DNA of 64,000 nucleotides from Gentiana macrophylla (GCA_026214975.1 JAOBSW010001146.1:202154-266153), one strand, 5' to 3'. Counted from the stretch's first letter, positions 24,160-35,697 are shown. Numbers and translations are program-made. Notes: a model not told the origin generated them from the letters alone.

Positions 24160-25885
24160 TGTTGGTCCCGTGAAAAGGCCGACACAAGTTTTGAGGGGAA
24201 GGGGGTGAATAAACTTGTCCCCAAAAACTGAATCTTTAACCAGATTATGGTCAGCTTTAAACTTGTGTGGAGTTAAGCTAACTTAGCTGAGTATAAGTCA
24301 AAACTGACTTATGCTTAACAGAGTTAACCTACAGCGGATTATTAAAGCCTTTTTTATAAAATATGAGTTTATCAGTTTGTCTAGATTGAATGCAATAATG
24401 TGCTGATTAAGTTTCTTATGTTTACTGAGTGTTTGATCTGATGTAATATAAACGATTATGCAATAAGTAAATGCGTAAGGTAAGTAAGTAAATTCAATAA
24501 GTAAATGCAATAAGACAGAATTTATAGAGGTTTCAGGTGGTGTAATCCTATTAATCCTCTCTTCCCCTGTGATGCGGAGGAAAATTCCACTAGAATTCTT
24601 TGAGGTAGCGCGGTTACAAAAAGTCCTAAACTGATAGTCCTTGGCGAATCCTTAACTTCACTATTTAAGCAACTATAGAACATGTAGAATTGCTGCTCTG
24701 CAACTGCTTGCACCACTGGTCCTTGAAGGGTTGTATTGCCTCTTCACCCGCTCACCCCAAACACAGTCTTCCTGACTGAAGCTCAACTGTCCTTCACTCC
24801 TTCTAGGTCTTTCACAGCCTAAAACCTTTGATAAATTCAAAGTTGAGACATGAATCAATAACTATGATTCAACTTGTGATTTGACTGCTTGATCTTGTTG
24901 CTTCATTTAACGTTAGAGAAGACTTTGAAGATTTCTGATCTTTCAACAAAGCATACATCAGGAGTGCTTATTAATACACTTTCCCCTTTACTTGAATATT
25001 TCTCAATAGATTTATTTGACCTCCACACTTCTTCTTGTGTTAGTAGTGACCTATTTATAGGGTTTTTCCAACGTTCATCTTATTTGAATTTGAATTCTTG
25101 TAGCCGTTGGTGGTCCTACTTATTATGTTGAATGTCAGTGTCCTTTCTAACAATTCAGTGTATCCAATAAAATTGTTTCCTTTATAACTGTTAGATCTTT
25201 CTTCATTATAGCTTCAGCTTGAATCTGATTTTCTGTGGACTAGTCAGTTTTTAGCTTTAAGAGCATTAACTGAGTTTTTACACTTCTTCAAAAACTCAGT
25301 AATCTATTCTTCATCTGATTATAATTGACTTAATCAGAGTACATCATAACTTAGACAAATCATCTAAGATAACATTGACCTTATGTGTTAGGTCTACATA
25401 GAAGATCTATAGATTCAGTTCAGGTCTTCACAATATTGCCTGAATTCTAACTTTATAGTCTATGTTTTGGTCTTCATAAAATGATTTTGAACCCTCAGTT
25501 CTTCATTCTTCAATAACTGAGTCAGTGTCCTTCTGTTCTTCAGCTTCAAGATAAGTCAACCAAGTCTGTGTCCCTTCACAAACATACCTTCTTCAGCTTC
25601 TGTTGGGGTGCTCTGAGTCAGTTTCTCAATCTTCATTTGTGAACTCAGTTTTCATAGTCTCGGAAAGTCAGTTACTCGTTTTATTAGTTCTAATCCTAGA
25701 ACTATTATAGTGCTTGTCAGATTTACTTATACAAATATAGACTCTATTAAATCTTATACATTAATATCAAAACATCTTTTTGCTTTACAGTATAACAACT
25801 AGTTATGACACTTCATCAATGGGGTTAAAAGCAATAATTGAATAACTGATGAATCATCATCCAAACATAAATTTTATTTCCAACA
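24160..25885 (-). repeat. S1 5' LTR (1726 bp)
   Basis: + strand ends TGTTGGTCCCG and TTTCCAACA. It is followed on one side by the PBS and on the other directly by A1 coding sequence, which fixes both boundaries. The partner LTR is outside the window. Short words of the type CAGTT/AACTGA recur many times through the LTR and the adjacent interior. Confidence 0.75.
25052..25059 (-). promoter_or_regulatory. TATA box of S1 LTR
   Basis: TATAAATA on the - strand, in the middle of the LTR, the expected place for the U3/R promoter. Confidence 0.5.
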
Positions 25886-26302
25886 CATTCCCATCTTTAT
25901 GTACCTAGGTTCCAAGGTACGGGAGCAATATGAAGCGGACAAAAAGAGAGTGGAACTTGGAAAGGAAGTAGCCAAAGCTGAGAAAAAAAGAGAAGCCAAA
26001 GAAAGTCTAAAGGAGTACGAGAACTACCATCCATGTGAGTTTCCTATTGAATTGATTGAAATATCCTCTACTAATTCCGATCCTGTAGAGGATCATGATA
26101 CTATGTTCCCTGAGTCAAAGGATTACCCTGACTTAGACACTATAGTCAAGTTTGGAGACCCTGGTACCTTTAGGCTCATTGTCTCAATAAATGGAATATC
26201 TTTAGGAATAGGGATGTGTGACTCAGGCTATAGTTGTAATATGCTTCATCTCTCACTCTGTAAACATGCAAAATTCAAGGTCGAGATAGATGAGGTGCGC
26301 AT
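25886..26302 (+). pseudogene. A1 ORF1, N-terminal part: retropepsin-like protein
   Basis: Open from the S1 boundary; the visible Met is at 25899. A helical, lysine-rich N-terminus (KVREQYEADKK) is followed by an acidic stretch, a FGDPGTFRL box and the protease active-site-like box GMCDSGYSCNML at about residues 107-118 from that Met. The D-S-G triplet and the following hydrophobics fit a retroviral-type aspartic protease of the Athila kind. The frame is cut at 26302, where A2 inserted, and continues at 52974. It would cleave a polyprotein if it were active, but what it would process here is unclear because no gag or pol follows. Confidence 0.65.
26298..26302. repeat. A2 target-site duplication, left (CGCAT)
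   Basis: Identical to 52969-52973; lies inside A1 ORF1. Confidence 0.85.
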
Positions 26303-26609
26303 TGATAACACCCTAAATGGTACCAATAATTATACCTATATTCACCCCGAATTCCGCTCAAGAGAGGATAAATAGGCTCGTTATTATGTGGAATATATGT
26401 TAATTACTATGTGAGTGTTTCTAGGATTTTGATTCTACATCTATGTTATTTTCCTGAGGATTTGGTACTGTTTTGTCTCGTTTTGCATGTTTTATAGGAT
26501 GTACCGAATATGGAGCATTCGAGAGTGGATTTGGACTGAAAGAAGTACATTGGGCCAAGTGATTGAAATCCAAGAAGAAGCCTACTGAAGAAAAATGAGA
26601 AAAGTAGGC

Positions 26610-26621
26610 CCGGTAAACCGG
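26610..26621. repeat. CCGGTAAACCGG palindrome in A2 5' LTR
   Basis: Twelve-base near-palindrome with CCGG at both ends. Repeated at 27030-27041 and, as CCGGTTTACCG, at 27051-27061. Confidence 0.7.
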
Positions 26622-26704
26622 CGACTTGTTTGACACGAAATCGATTTTGCTGCCTCTACTAGGTCGGTTAGGGTTTTAGAGAGTCTTAAGTCGGTCATTG
26701 TATC

Positions 26705-26712
26705 TATATAAG
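26705..26712 (+). promoter_or_regulatory. TATA box of A2 5' LTR
   Basis: TATATAAG about 400 bases into the LTR, conserved at 52003-52010 in the 3' LTR. Confidence 0.6.
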
Positions 26713-27029
26713 GCCGCGTATACTTAGTATCTCATATATTATTACCAATTCTTAAATTACATTATCCAATTTTGATGAAATAAAGTTATTCAAGCTTTTG
26801 GAGAGTTAATTCTGGTTTCCTCTCTTCTTCCATCATCTCTAGCATCAGTAGATCGAGCTAGATCTCCATTGTTGAAGGTATGAAGCTTTGAACGTTCCTA
26901 TTTGTCTTTAATATGGTAGATCTGTTCGTATTTATGTGTTTTAGTTAATCTGCATGTTTAAAGACCCCATAATTTACTTACTTTAATCGTAATAGAGCAA
27001 TGTAGAACCAGGGATAGGTAAAGAAAACC

Positions 27030-27061
27030 CCGGTAAACCGGCGGTCTATACCGGTTTACCG
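27030..27061. repeat. Paired CCGGTAAACCGG / CCGGTTTACCG palindromes
   Basis: Two copies in opposite sense, nine bases apart, so they could also pair with each other. A diverged pair sits at 52302-52333 in the 3' LTR. Confidence 0.65.
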
Positions 27062-27679
27062 AGGCATTAGTTTGAAAACCTAAAACTGGGATTCACTACA
27101 GCTACGTTGATCGACCGGTTTAATTAACAGTAGGTTAGATCTAGCCAATCTGCTTATTGTAATCGTAAATTGGCATGAAATACGAATAGTGACGTGCTAA
27201 GTTTGGGCATAGTCTTGAATGGACCATGGTAACGTACTGATCAATGTCGACAGCTGTCTATGCGGGATAGCGGTATGAGTTAGCGCTCGATATCGGCAAT
27301 TCTAGATCTTTATGCGTATGGGCTATTACGGACCAATTAAGGAGGGTAGCTTGCTACCATTGTCGGAGTAGATGGGAGTAGGAATTGCACCTGTAGCTGA
27401 TAATGATAATTAAAATGAAAGCTCGCGAGTAATTTAAGGAAATTATGTGGGGAAGTAAATGTACCGATTAACTAATCCAAGTTAGTAGATCGGTGAGGGG
27501 AGGGGGAGGAATACAAAGTTTGGTCAATGACCACCTCTTTGTTGCTTCTTAAATCGTTTATACTTATAATTGAATTGTCTCTGTGGGATCGACCTTGACT
27601 CACATTTACTATACTATGATGTACCTAGTACTCTTGCTAGTAATATCGACGTTAGTGACTTACACACGATCAAGATTTT

Positions 27680-27697
27680 TGGCGCCGTTGCAGGGGA
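27680..27697 (+). promoter_or_regulatory. tRNA-Asp primer-binding site of A2
   Basis: TGGCGCCGTTGCAGGGGA, eight bases after the LTR. It differs by one base from the complement of the plant tRNA-Asp 3' end, the standard primer of Athila/Tat Gypsy elements. Confidence 0.85.
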
Positions 27698-28081
27698 CAA
27701 TGGCCAATTTTAAATATAAATGTATTAATTCTGATTACGAAGTCAATTTTATTCTATTTTATTTTATTTTGAGTCATGATTAGTTATGTATCAACCCTGC
27801 ACTTGTTAAACTGCCAGAAAAAGAAATTTTAGGGCTGGTTTACCGTGGCTAACCCCCGGGTTATAGAGGCTTTAAAAATAAATTTCTGTACAGCCTTTGT
27901 TATTCTGTGTTATTCCCTGTTGATTTTAGTTAGTAGGTACGCAACAGTTGGGATCACACCCAGCTGAAGCGGAAGTTGCTAACCTTTTTCCTTGTTTTAC
28001 TTTGTCTTTTCATAGGAAGATCAAAACAATTCAGAAATTCGATGAAACCAGAGTTGAAAAAAAGCCAACAAGTCAAGCAAT
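27698..28081 (+). other. A2 leader, no gene
   Basis: AT-rich untranslated leader between PBS and ORF1. It contains another pair of GGTTTACCGTGG / CCCCCGGGTTA words near 27838-27865, akin to the LTR palindromes. No ORF with family resemblance. Confidence 0.5.
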
Positions 28082-29152
28082 ATGCCTAGAACAATATTGA
28101 ACGTTACACATATTTCCATGTGCCTTGGATCTAAAGCAAGAGAGCATTATGAAGCTATAAAAAATGATTGGAAAAAAAGAAAGAAGCCCCCAAGAAAGGG
28201 CCTGAAGAGAACCTTAAGGAGTATAGCACGTATCATCCAGTTGAGTTTCCTTGCAAGTTAATTAATATATCGCCTTCGGATTATGATTCTGATGATCCTG
28301 AATAGGATCGTGGCACGATGTTTTCTGAGCCTGAGGATTACCCAGACTCAGACACCGGGGTGAAGTTAGGAGACCCTGGCATTTTCCGACTCCCGATTTC
28401 TGTTAATGGTATATCAGCAGGATTAGGTCTCTGCGACTCTGGCTTGAGTTGCAACATTCTACCTTTTTCCCTCTGTAAAAAGATCAAGCTTCCGGTCATA
28501 ATGAATCAAACCAATACCATGACTTTCTTTGATAGAACTAGAGATATGCCTGCTGGTCTGCTTAGGAAGTGCACGATTAAGGCAGGAGGGTTCAATTATC
28601 CAATTGATTTTACGGTGATAGACGTACCATAGGACCCAAGTTCCCCAGTTTTGTTAGGGAGACCTTTCTTAGCGACAAGTAGGGCTGTCATGGATTTTGA
28701 TAATGGGGAGATTACTTTGAGATTGAATAATAATGTTGTATCTTTTAAGCTCTTAGAAACCTTAGAGAATAGGCCGGAAAGTTGTAAGATGACGTATGCT
28801 TCAGGAAAGGTGGAAATTATGGAGATCAAGGGGCATAAGCATAGAAAGGTTGTAGTAGATACCGTTGAGCAAGAATTCATGAGACTAATGGTGAAAGAGA
28901 GAGAGAGAAGAGAAGGACCACGACAAGATGCTCACAGAAGCTAGTCCTTCCGTGTTGTGTTGTGAACAAGTTGAGCTTAAAGAGGAAAATATGGAGTCCT
29001 TAGGTCTAAAGTCTAAATCTCGATGTAGAGGCAGACCTAGTACGCAAGCAAAGAGGGAAAGGCATGCTAGGAAGAGAGCTAAAAAATGTTATATAAAGGT
29101 ACAAACCTCTGTAGCGAATGTTTGGCAAGTTAAAGCTCCAACCCCTGAATGA
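28082..29152 (+). pseudogene. A2 ORF1: retropepsin-like protein, broken
   Basis: The start ATG at 28082 opens MPRTILNVTH, then the box MCLGSKAREHYEA shared with A1. A frameshift near 28185 in an A-rich run and a TAG at 28303 follow. Next comes the main protease domain: FRLPISVNGIS, the active-site-like GLCDSGLSCNILP, a TAG at 28630, and then the C-terminal flap/core box VLLGRPFLATSRAVMDFD typical of Athila proteases. A second frameshift near 28930 leads into a strongly basic tail (RPSTQAKRERHARKRAKK) ending at 29152. Total length would be about 355 aa. No capsid or zinc knuckle precedes the protease, unlike standard gag-pro polyproteins. Confidence 0.7.
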
Positions 29153-29681
29153 TCGGAAATCTGAAGAAAGTCGAGCTGGCGACTATAAACTCTGAAGTAT
29201 TTTCTTTAAACCCTTAGGTTGATTAGGAATGAATAAAAGTAGCCAGATGAAGGGGACGATATTTTCATCCTACCGCACCCTTAGGCTTGAAACCGAATGG
29301 TTGTGGAAAGGTTTTTTTCACTCGTTGCGGATTCTAGTGAAGTAGGTTAGGTTGGAGTCGGAAATAGCAATTGAATGAGTATAAGGCTAGTCAATTTGAG
29401 GATAGAATTGAGCAGAGAGGTTGAGCAAAGAGTGCAGAGAAGGAAGACAAAGAAATCTAGGAACAAAAGAACCCCCGGTATCTCGAGGGTAACCTCCGGG
29501 TTACCGAGCATGGATTTTTGGATTTCTGAACATTAGTTTGAAAAGCTGAATTTATAGAACCACGTGGAGGACACATGTTGCACCAGGCATTACTAGTCCA
29601 CAAAAACCGTCTCGTTTTCCCCTCTTTTCAAATTTGTCATCCTTTCCCACACTCTACCATAACTCCACCTCAATCCCATCA
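29153..29681 (+). other. A2 linker downstream of ORF1, non-coding
   Basis: It begins with a GTCGAGCTGGCGACTATAAAC block that resembles the conserved stretch after gag-pol in Athila elements, matched in A1 near 53745. It also contains GGTAACCTCCGGGTTACCG near 29488, another LTR-type palindrome, and becomes CT-rich toward 29686, where the solo LTR B interrupts it. Confidence 0.5.
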
Positions 29682-29686
29682 ATCAC
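29682..29686. repeat. Solo LTR B target-site duplication, left (ATCAC)
   Basis: Identical to 48824-48828. Confidence 0.85.
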
Positions 29687-29917
29687 TGTTAACGGTGAAT
29701 TTGATGGTTTTTATCGCTTTATTCCGTAACAATATTCTTCGTATTTTATTACTTTTTATAGAAAAGTAGGAGTTTAATTGAAATATTGAGATAATGAAGT
29801 TCGAAATGTTTAAAAGTGCAAAATCGAGTTGTGTATGTGTTTTTTATGTGTTTATGTACGATTTTACACTTTGCTATTGGCATGAAGACACATTGAAGGC
29901 TGAACCGGCATCTGAGT

Positions 29918-30084
29918 CCCGTCCAGTGGACGGGCATTTGAAGGACCAGACGAGCGTCCAGGAGAGGAAACTTGATTTAGAGTTTTGAAAATTCCAGTGG
30001 ACGAGCGTCCATTTTTGCATAGGACGGACGTCCAAGAAGACTCGGCCCGACTCGATGAATTTTGAGAAGACTGGACGGGCGTCC
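29918..30084 (+). repeat. GACGGGCGTC-type motifs in solo LTR B
   Basis: Five diverged copies, at 29918-29935 (an inverted pair CCCGTCC/GGACGGG), 29948, 29998, 30021 and 30072. Two more in reverse sense lie near 48560-48590. Related words occur in B2 and in the unrelated T1 LTR. Confidence 0.65.
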
Positions 30085-30118
30085 AATCACCGACTTAACC
30101 CTAGCCGCCTCAAAGTCT

Positions 30119-30126
30119 TATAAATA
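30119..30126 (+). promoter_or_regulatory. TATA box of solo LTR B
   Basis: TATAAATA within CTTATAAATACCAGCG, conserved in B2 at 62957-62964. Confidence 0.65.
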
Positions 30127-30229
30127 CCAGCGCATATCAAACCCTAAGGAGGATCATATCATTCATTCAAAAATTCCTAGCAGCCGCATATTCCACAAAG
30201 CGCAAACACAGAGATGAATTCTTCCATCT

Positions 30230-30259
30230 CAACAATCATGATCACCAATATGATTGTTG
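30230..30259 (+). promoter_or_regulatory. Conserved 10-bp hairpin downstream of TATA, solo LTR B
   Basis: CAACAATCAT and its exact complement ATGATTGTTG flank a 10-base loop about 105 bases after the TATA box, in the presumed transcribed R/U5 part. Identical in B2 at 63069-63098. Confidence 0.6.
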
Positions 30260-30534
30260 GCTAAGCATCTTGCGGTGGGACAACGGAGGAAACCAACCAA
30301 CAACCACACCAACTAGAAGATTTTAAGCTATATCTTTAGTGAGTTAAATTTACTGTTTTTCATCAATTGAATTTCGTAATAATTGTTTATGTTTTATTGA
30401 ATCGAGAGATCGATGAAACTACCGTTCTAATTGAATTTATATGAGAATATTATTCAAGTTGAGATTTCTTTCAATTGATGCAATTAATTGTGATTCAAGA
30501 GATTGTTTATGATTAATTGAGTAGAGTATTGGAG

Positions 30535-30539
30535 AAAAT
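30535..30539. repeat. C1/C2 block target-site duplication, left (AAAAT)
   Basis: Identical to 48253-48257. The empty site can be seen in B2 near 63370. Confidence 0.85.
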
Positions 30540-32361
30540 TGTTAGGAAAATATCATCGCAACGGAAGCGATTTATGGATCTAGATCTATGTGTATACGTA
30601 ATAAAACATCAAATCTACATCTACAAGTGAGTTTGTAGATCATACCTCTTGAATCTCTAAATTCAAGTTGAAGAACCGCAAAGGATGATTTGTTGGGAGT
30701 AGATGTGATGAGCACCTGACCTTCCGTCACGTGTGATCCAAGCAATTCCCGGTGGAAGGAATCCTCGGCTCGAACCCTCCGATATGCTACCGGAAAAATC
30801 ACCAAAGATTTATCCTTGCTATGGCGAAATTTCCTCTTGCTTTTTCTAAGTGAGAGTCGAAATTATATGTGTTGTGTTGAGGCTTGGGAGAACTCTCTTT
30901 AAATAGAAGAGTAAAACTTAGCCTCCAAGGATTTTATTATTCCAATAAATAAATCCATAAATAAAAGATAATCTCATAATATTTTAGAACAAATCTAAAA
31001 ATAATATTTATCTTTATTTATTACCATAAATATTTATCCAATAAATATTTTATGCACATGTCTTTTTAATACACAAGAAAACTAATTCCTTGTTAAAATA
31101 GGACATGTGTGGCGCCACAAAATATATTGACCTAGTCAATATTAATTTTGCCATTACACAATAATTGGGCCAAGACTATGGAAAATGTCTTTTCCACATA
31201 TTTAATTATTTAGCCCAACTAATTTAATAGTCCACTAAACAATTAATTCACATATCGTTTTAATAAAGTCCAACATGAACTAAATCAATATTATTAGGAT
31301 TCGACGTCCGAGAATATACATGCTATATTAGGAGGCACGTCGGGGACCATGGACTAATAATCGGCTCGATAAATCAAATAAATAATTATCTGACGAACAG
31401 AATAATTATATATTCGATAAATCAATCACAGGAATATGCCACCATAATCCCGTGACTGCACTCCTCCGATTATAAGATTATATTTATCTCCTCACGAGAA
31501 AGTAATAAGCGTCCACTGATATAATCATTTCATATGGATTAATCCTCCATAGACTGTTCATTCTAAATCGGGAAGTTACCGTTAACCCTTTTCAGAATAT
31601 CTTGTCCTTACTTACCGTTAACCCCCTAGTGATCAATAATTCAAATAACTCACTGGTAGCTAATCAGTGTAATATGAATCCCATGGATCGATCAATGTCT
31701 AGGATTAACTCATAAGGGAACTGTCTATCTACTTCCATAAATGGAAGGAATGGATTCCGTATCTGTGATAACACAGACTACTCACTCAATCCAGTACAAT
31801 GCCAAGATGGGGTAATTCAGATCACAGACTCAGTGTAATCCTTAACCGTCAAGTCAAACCTCATAATCGATTCAAGCAAATCATTGTGATCACCTCGAGA
31901 TTAAGATATATCCATAATATGATCATCTAATGATTCGATAAGACTTCTCAATTACGGAATTATATTGAGAACTCGAGATCAAATCGGTCCAATACTATAT
32001 GATATATCTATCATATACAAATGCCCCATTAGGTTCCCTTAACCGAAAGTCCGGATAAGGCGATCACACCTATCGTGTTATGGGCGCATTAATAGTACGT
32101 TAAAGGGGAGACCCGATACTCTCGATTAACTTTACTACGGACTAATTGTATTTTAAGTACATCTTCACTAACTCAATCCTCCCGTGTATGTCTCATACAC
32201 TGAGTTAAGTGATTACATAAACGATATACTCAGGGTTTTCTGTAGTGTAAATACTATTGTCATATCGGTGATTATGAGAATAATAAATATGAATAATAAC
32301 ATCATTTCATTTATTAAATAAAACAATTACAAAAATTGTCTTTCGGGCATCACACCTAACA
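30540..32361 (-). repeat. C block LTR 1 (3' LTR of C1)
   Basis: TGTTAGG...CCTAACA, 1822 bp. The - strand TATA (TATTTAAA) is at 30898-30905. Confidence 0.92.
30898..30905 (-). promoter_or_regulatory. TATA box of C block LTR 1
   Basis: TATTTAAA on the - strand, same position in LTR 2 (38849-38856) and LTR 3 (46787-46794). Confidence 0.55.
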
Positions 32362-32376
32362 ATCTCCCACTTGCAC
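32362..32376 (-). promoter_or_regulatory. Polypurine tract of C1
   Basis: Reads GTGCAAGTGGGAGAT on the - strand next to the LTR. The C2 copy is at 40305-40319. Confidence 0.75.
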
Positions 32377-33047
32377 GAAAGCTTGTGATTAATTGTTTTA
32401 GAGCACACCCTATTATTTAAAATACAGGCAAACTATCACTCCCACTTGCTCTAAAGCAAATGAGACATGTCTCTAATACCTATAGTCTCCAAGTGTCGAC
32501 TAAAAGCTTCAATCGACAGCGTCTTGGTGAATGGATCAGCAGGATTATCGGCGGAGGCGATTTTCTTGACGGAAATGTCCCCTCTATCGACAAAATCGTT
32601 GATCACCCAAAGTATTTTCTCTCTATATGCTTCGACTTCATCTGTGCTTCGAGGTTCTCTAGAGTTGGCAATGGCCCCATTGTTATCACAATAGAGAGTA
32701 ATAGGATCTTGAGATTCGGGACAACGCCTAACTACCGATGAACTTTCTTAACTAAATCGCTTCTTTAGGCGCCTCTGAGGCCGCTATGAACTCGGCTTCC
32801 ATTGTTGAATCGGGTCTTTGGATTGCTTTTGGCTTCTCCATTCTATTGCACCGCCACCAAGCGTAAACTTGAACAGGAGGTAGATTTAGAATCATCTCAT
32901 ACATTGAAAATCGAATCGGTGTACCCCGCTAGCTCCAAACTCCCACTCGAATAGCGAGCATATAATTTCTCGGTTCTCTTCAAATATTTGATGAGATTCT
33001 TTCTTTGTTTGTCGGTCGATTGCCCTGGATTTGATTGAAAACGGTGA

Positions 33048-33963
33048 CTAATCCAACGCCGTAACAAATGTCAGTCTCGTACACCTCATAGCATACATAA
33101 GACTACCAACAACCGAGGCATATGGCACTCTTCCCATAACCCGGCCTCGGCGAGGGGTTTGAGGCCCACGAGACTTAGATAGGTAAACGCCGTGACGGGT
33201 TGGTAGAAAACCCTTCTTTGCGTTCTCCATATCAAGCGTGCAAAGCACCTTATCTATATAAGTCGCTTGGGGATGAGCTAACATCATGTTCTTACGATCC
33301 CTTATAATTTGGATCCCTAGAACATAACTCGCTTCTCCCAAATCTTTCATTTGGAATTGCGTGGTCAACCAACTTTTTACGTCGGACATCATCCCCTTAT
33401 TGTTGCCAATTAGGAGTATGTCATCGACGTACAACACGAGAAATACAACACTATCTTTGATAACCTTCTTGTACACACAAGATTCAGCAAAGTGTTGTTC
33501 GAAATCATAAGACTTGATCGTGTGATCGAATCTATGATACCAGAGACGAGATGCTTGCTTCAAACCATAAATGGATCTAAGCAACTTGCACACCATGTGC
33601 TCTCGACCTTCTTCAATGAATCCCTCTCGTTGCTGCATATAGATTTCCTCGTCAAGAAAGCCGTTTAAAAACGCTGTCTTAACATCCATTTGCCAGATCT
33701 CATAATCAGACATGCAGCAATCGAAAGGAGGATGCGGATGGTTTTCATCATGGCCACAGGTGTGAGAAGGTTTCCTCGTAGGCAATACCCTCTCTTTGTG
33801 TGTAACCTTTGGCTACCGGCCGTGCTTTGAAGGTTTCGACCTTCCCATCCACTCCTCTCTTTCGCTTGTAGAGCCATTTACATCCAATGGGCCTTTCACC
33901 CTGAGGAAGTTCTACAAGTTTCCAGACTGAGTTAGAGTACATTGACTCCATCTCTTGATTCAT
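33048..33963 (-). pseudogene. C1 reverse transcriptase domain (245-codon open stretch plus N-terminal part)
   Basis: 33785-33048 is open for 245 codons. It holds MDVKTAFLNGFLDEEIYMQQ (residues 33-52), SIYGLKQASR (71-80), the catalytic YVDD (119-122) and DLGEASYVLGIQI downstream. 33963-33748 in another frame holds the preceding RT part (WKLVELP, GCKWLYKRK, KARPVAKGY). The YVDD box and the two upstream boxes are those of Copia RT, which copies the element's RNA to DNA in cytoplasmic particles. It is the longest intact coding piece in the window. Confidence 0.88.
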
Positions 33964-35655
33964 AGCGTCAATCCATTTATCCTTATCATGATCCAGCCAA
34001 GGCCTTCTTATAGGTCAAAGGATCATCTTCCACCCCATCGAGGCGACTACATTAGCCTCTAAATCCATGCCGTGCATCGAGCCGGTGGCGAAACCACTCG
34101 CGATGACGCGTCTGGGTGGAACAGAACGTCGGAAGTGATTGTTGTATCATTCGTGTTGTTTATAGGGACATCGCAGCCACAATAGGTCGATGTTATCGGA
34201 GAGTAATTCCTCTAGTACAATTTTACTTGAGGTGCGTGGTCTTTCATATAACTTTCCTCCAAAAGCGTAGCGTTAGTCGAGACTAGCACTTTGTTATCTT
34301 TCGGATCGTAAAATAGACCACCACGTGTACCTTTTGGATAGCCTACAAATAGACATACTTTAAATGACGTGATTGTAGCTTGGTAGTCTTGTCCATCGGC
34401 GGATGTGCGGGACAACCCCATATCGCGGAAGTGAGCGCATGCTTTCGCGATGTCGCGACCACATTTCAATGGGTGTCTTTTCGACAGACTTGGACGTGAT
34501 CTTGCATTCAAAATGTAGACCGCTTCTAAAGCATAACCCCAAAAGGATATAGGTAGTGGCGTAGCTCATCATTGATCTTACCATGTTGATCAATGTCCTG
34601 TTTCTCCTCTCGGCAACTCCATTCTCTTTGAGGTGTCCTAAGGCGCTGAACGTTGGAAACAAATCCCATTTTCAGCCAAGTAGTCAATGAACTCGAGATC
34701 TAAATACTCACCTCCACGATCCGAGCGGAGGCATTTCAATGACTTGCCTAGTTGCCTTCGGCTACGCTTGGAACTCCTTGAACTTTCCAAAAGCCTCGGA
34801 TTTCTATGCGCAGAGATAAACATAACCGAATCTCGAGTAGTCATCAATGAAAGTCACGAAATACTCAGTATCCGCCTCTAGCTTGTACGCGTTCATCGGA
34901 CCACAAAGGTCCGAATGCACCAAGTCTAGAGTTTCTGTGGGCCCTTTACCCTTTGATGAGAAGGGACGCTTAGTCATTTTTCCCTCCAGGCAACACTCGA
35001 TACAGCAAGCGGTGTGTCAACAGATGACTCACCTAAGGCATGAGCCTTTTCTAGTCTTTGAGTCTTTCCAAGGAAATATGGCCGAGCCTTAGATGCCACA
35101 AGTATGTTTTATCTTCTTTTATTTGAGAAACTTTACGCCTTTTAGCGAGATCTTTGATGAGCGGTTTTAAACATTTGAATTAAGTAGGGAGCTTTATGTG
35201 GTTTTACAAAATATAAACCATTTTCATTCGTAGTTGAACATAATTCAAAACCATTTTTGAAATAACAAATTCACCATTCATAAATGAAAGCAGAAAATGA
35301 TTGTTCAACCAAGGCGAGAATAAGAAATCAAATTTCTCTGAAATTGGGAATAAAATAAACATTGTCTAAATGTAAAATTCTATTATTGAAATGCAAATCC
35401 ACAGCTCCCATTGCTTTAGCGAAATGGCGCCCGGTGCCTACTCGCATCACTTGAGAACCCTCTTCCGACTCCTCATAAGAACTAAGAATGCAATGAAGAA
35501 CATACATGGTTAGTAGCTCCGAGTATCAAGTATCCAATTGGACACATCTTTAGCTACATTAAAAGATTCCAAGAATAGTAATTCTAAATTACCTTTCTTA
35601 TCTTTTCAATGACGGCCTTGACTTTGCCATCTTTCACATCACGAAGATATTACGG

Positions 35656-35697
35656 ACAATGGTGTCTCCAATGTCCTACCTCCTTCTGATAAAAGCA
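35656..35697 (-). other. C1 gag zinc knuckle with missing second cysteine
   Basis: The 14-residue box begins with Cys, has His at position 9 and Cys at 14, exactly CX2CX4HX4C spacing, but position 4 is Gln (TATCAG). C2 has the identical change at 43603-43644. Confidence 0.7.

Larger units (their letters stand above)
21356..25885 (-). mobile_element. S1: Copia-like element on - strand, 3' part outside window
   Basis: It has a 5' LTR at 24160-25885 with ends TGTTGG...CCAACA, an iMet PBS at 24146-24157, and two decayed reading frames further along the - strand (about 23800-23069 and 22235-21356). The rest of S1 was separated by the C0 insertion at 21356 and lies left of the window. S1 itself is inserted in A1: A1's ORF1 resumes at 25886. 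Assignment to Copia rather than another order is an inference from the PBS, the LTR ends and a coiled-coil gag-like fragment. No RT is visible. Confidence 0.7.
26303..27672 (+). repeat. A2 5' LTR (1370 bp)
   Basis: TGATAACACC...CACACGATCA, collinear with 51581-52968. It contains a TATATAAG box at 26705 and three CCGGTAAACCGG-type palindromes (26610, 27030, 27051). The polyadenylation-type word AATAAA is near 26780. Confidence 0.88.

Noticed and set aside
32460..32741. + strand frames of 93 and 75 codons, repeated at 40402-40671
   Set aside because: Exact antisense shadows of the well-read RNase H C-terminus of C1/C2 on the - strand; their conservation follows from the duplication.
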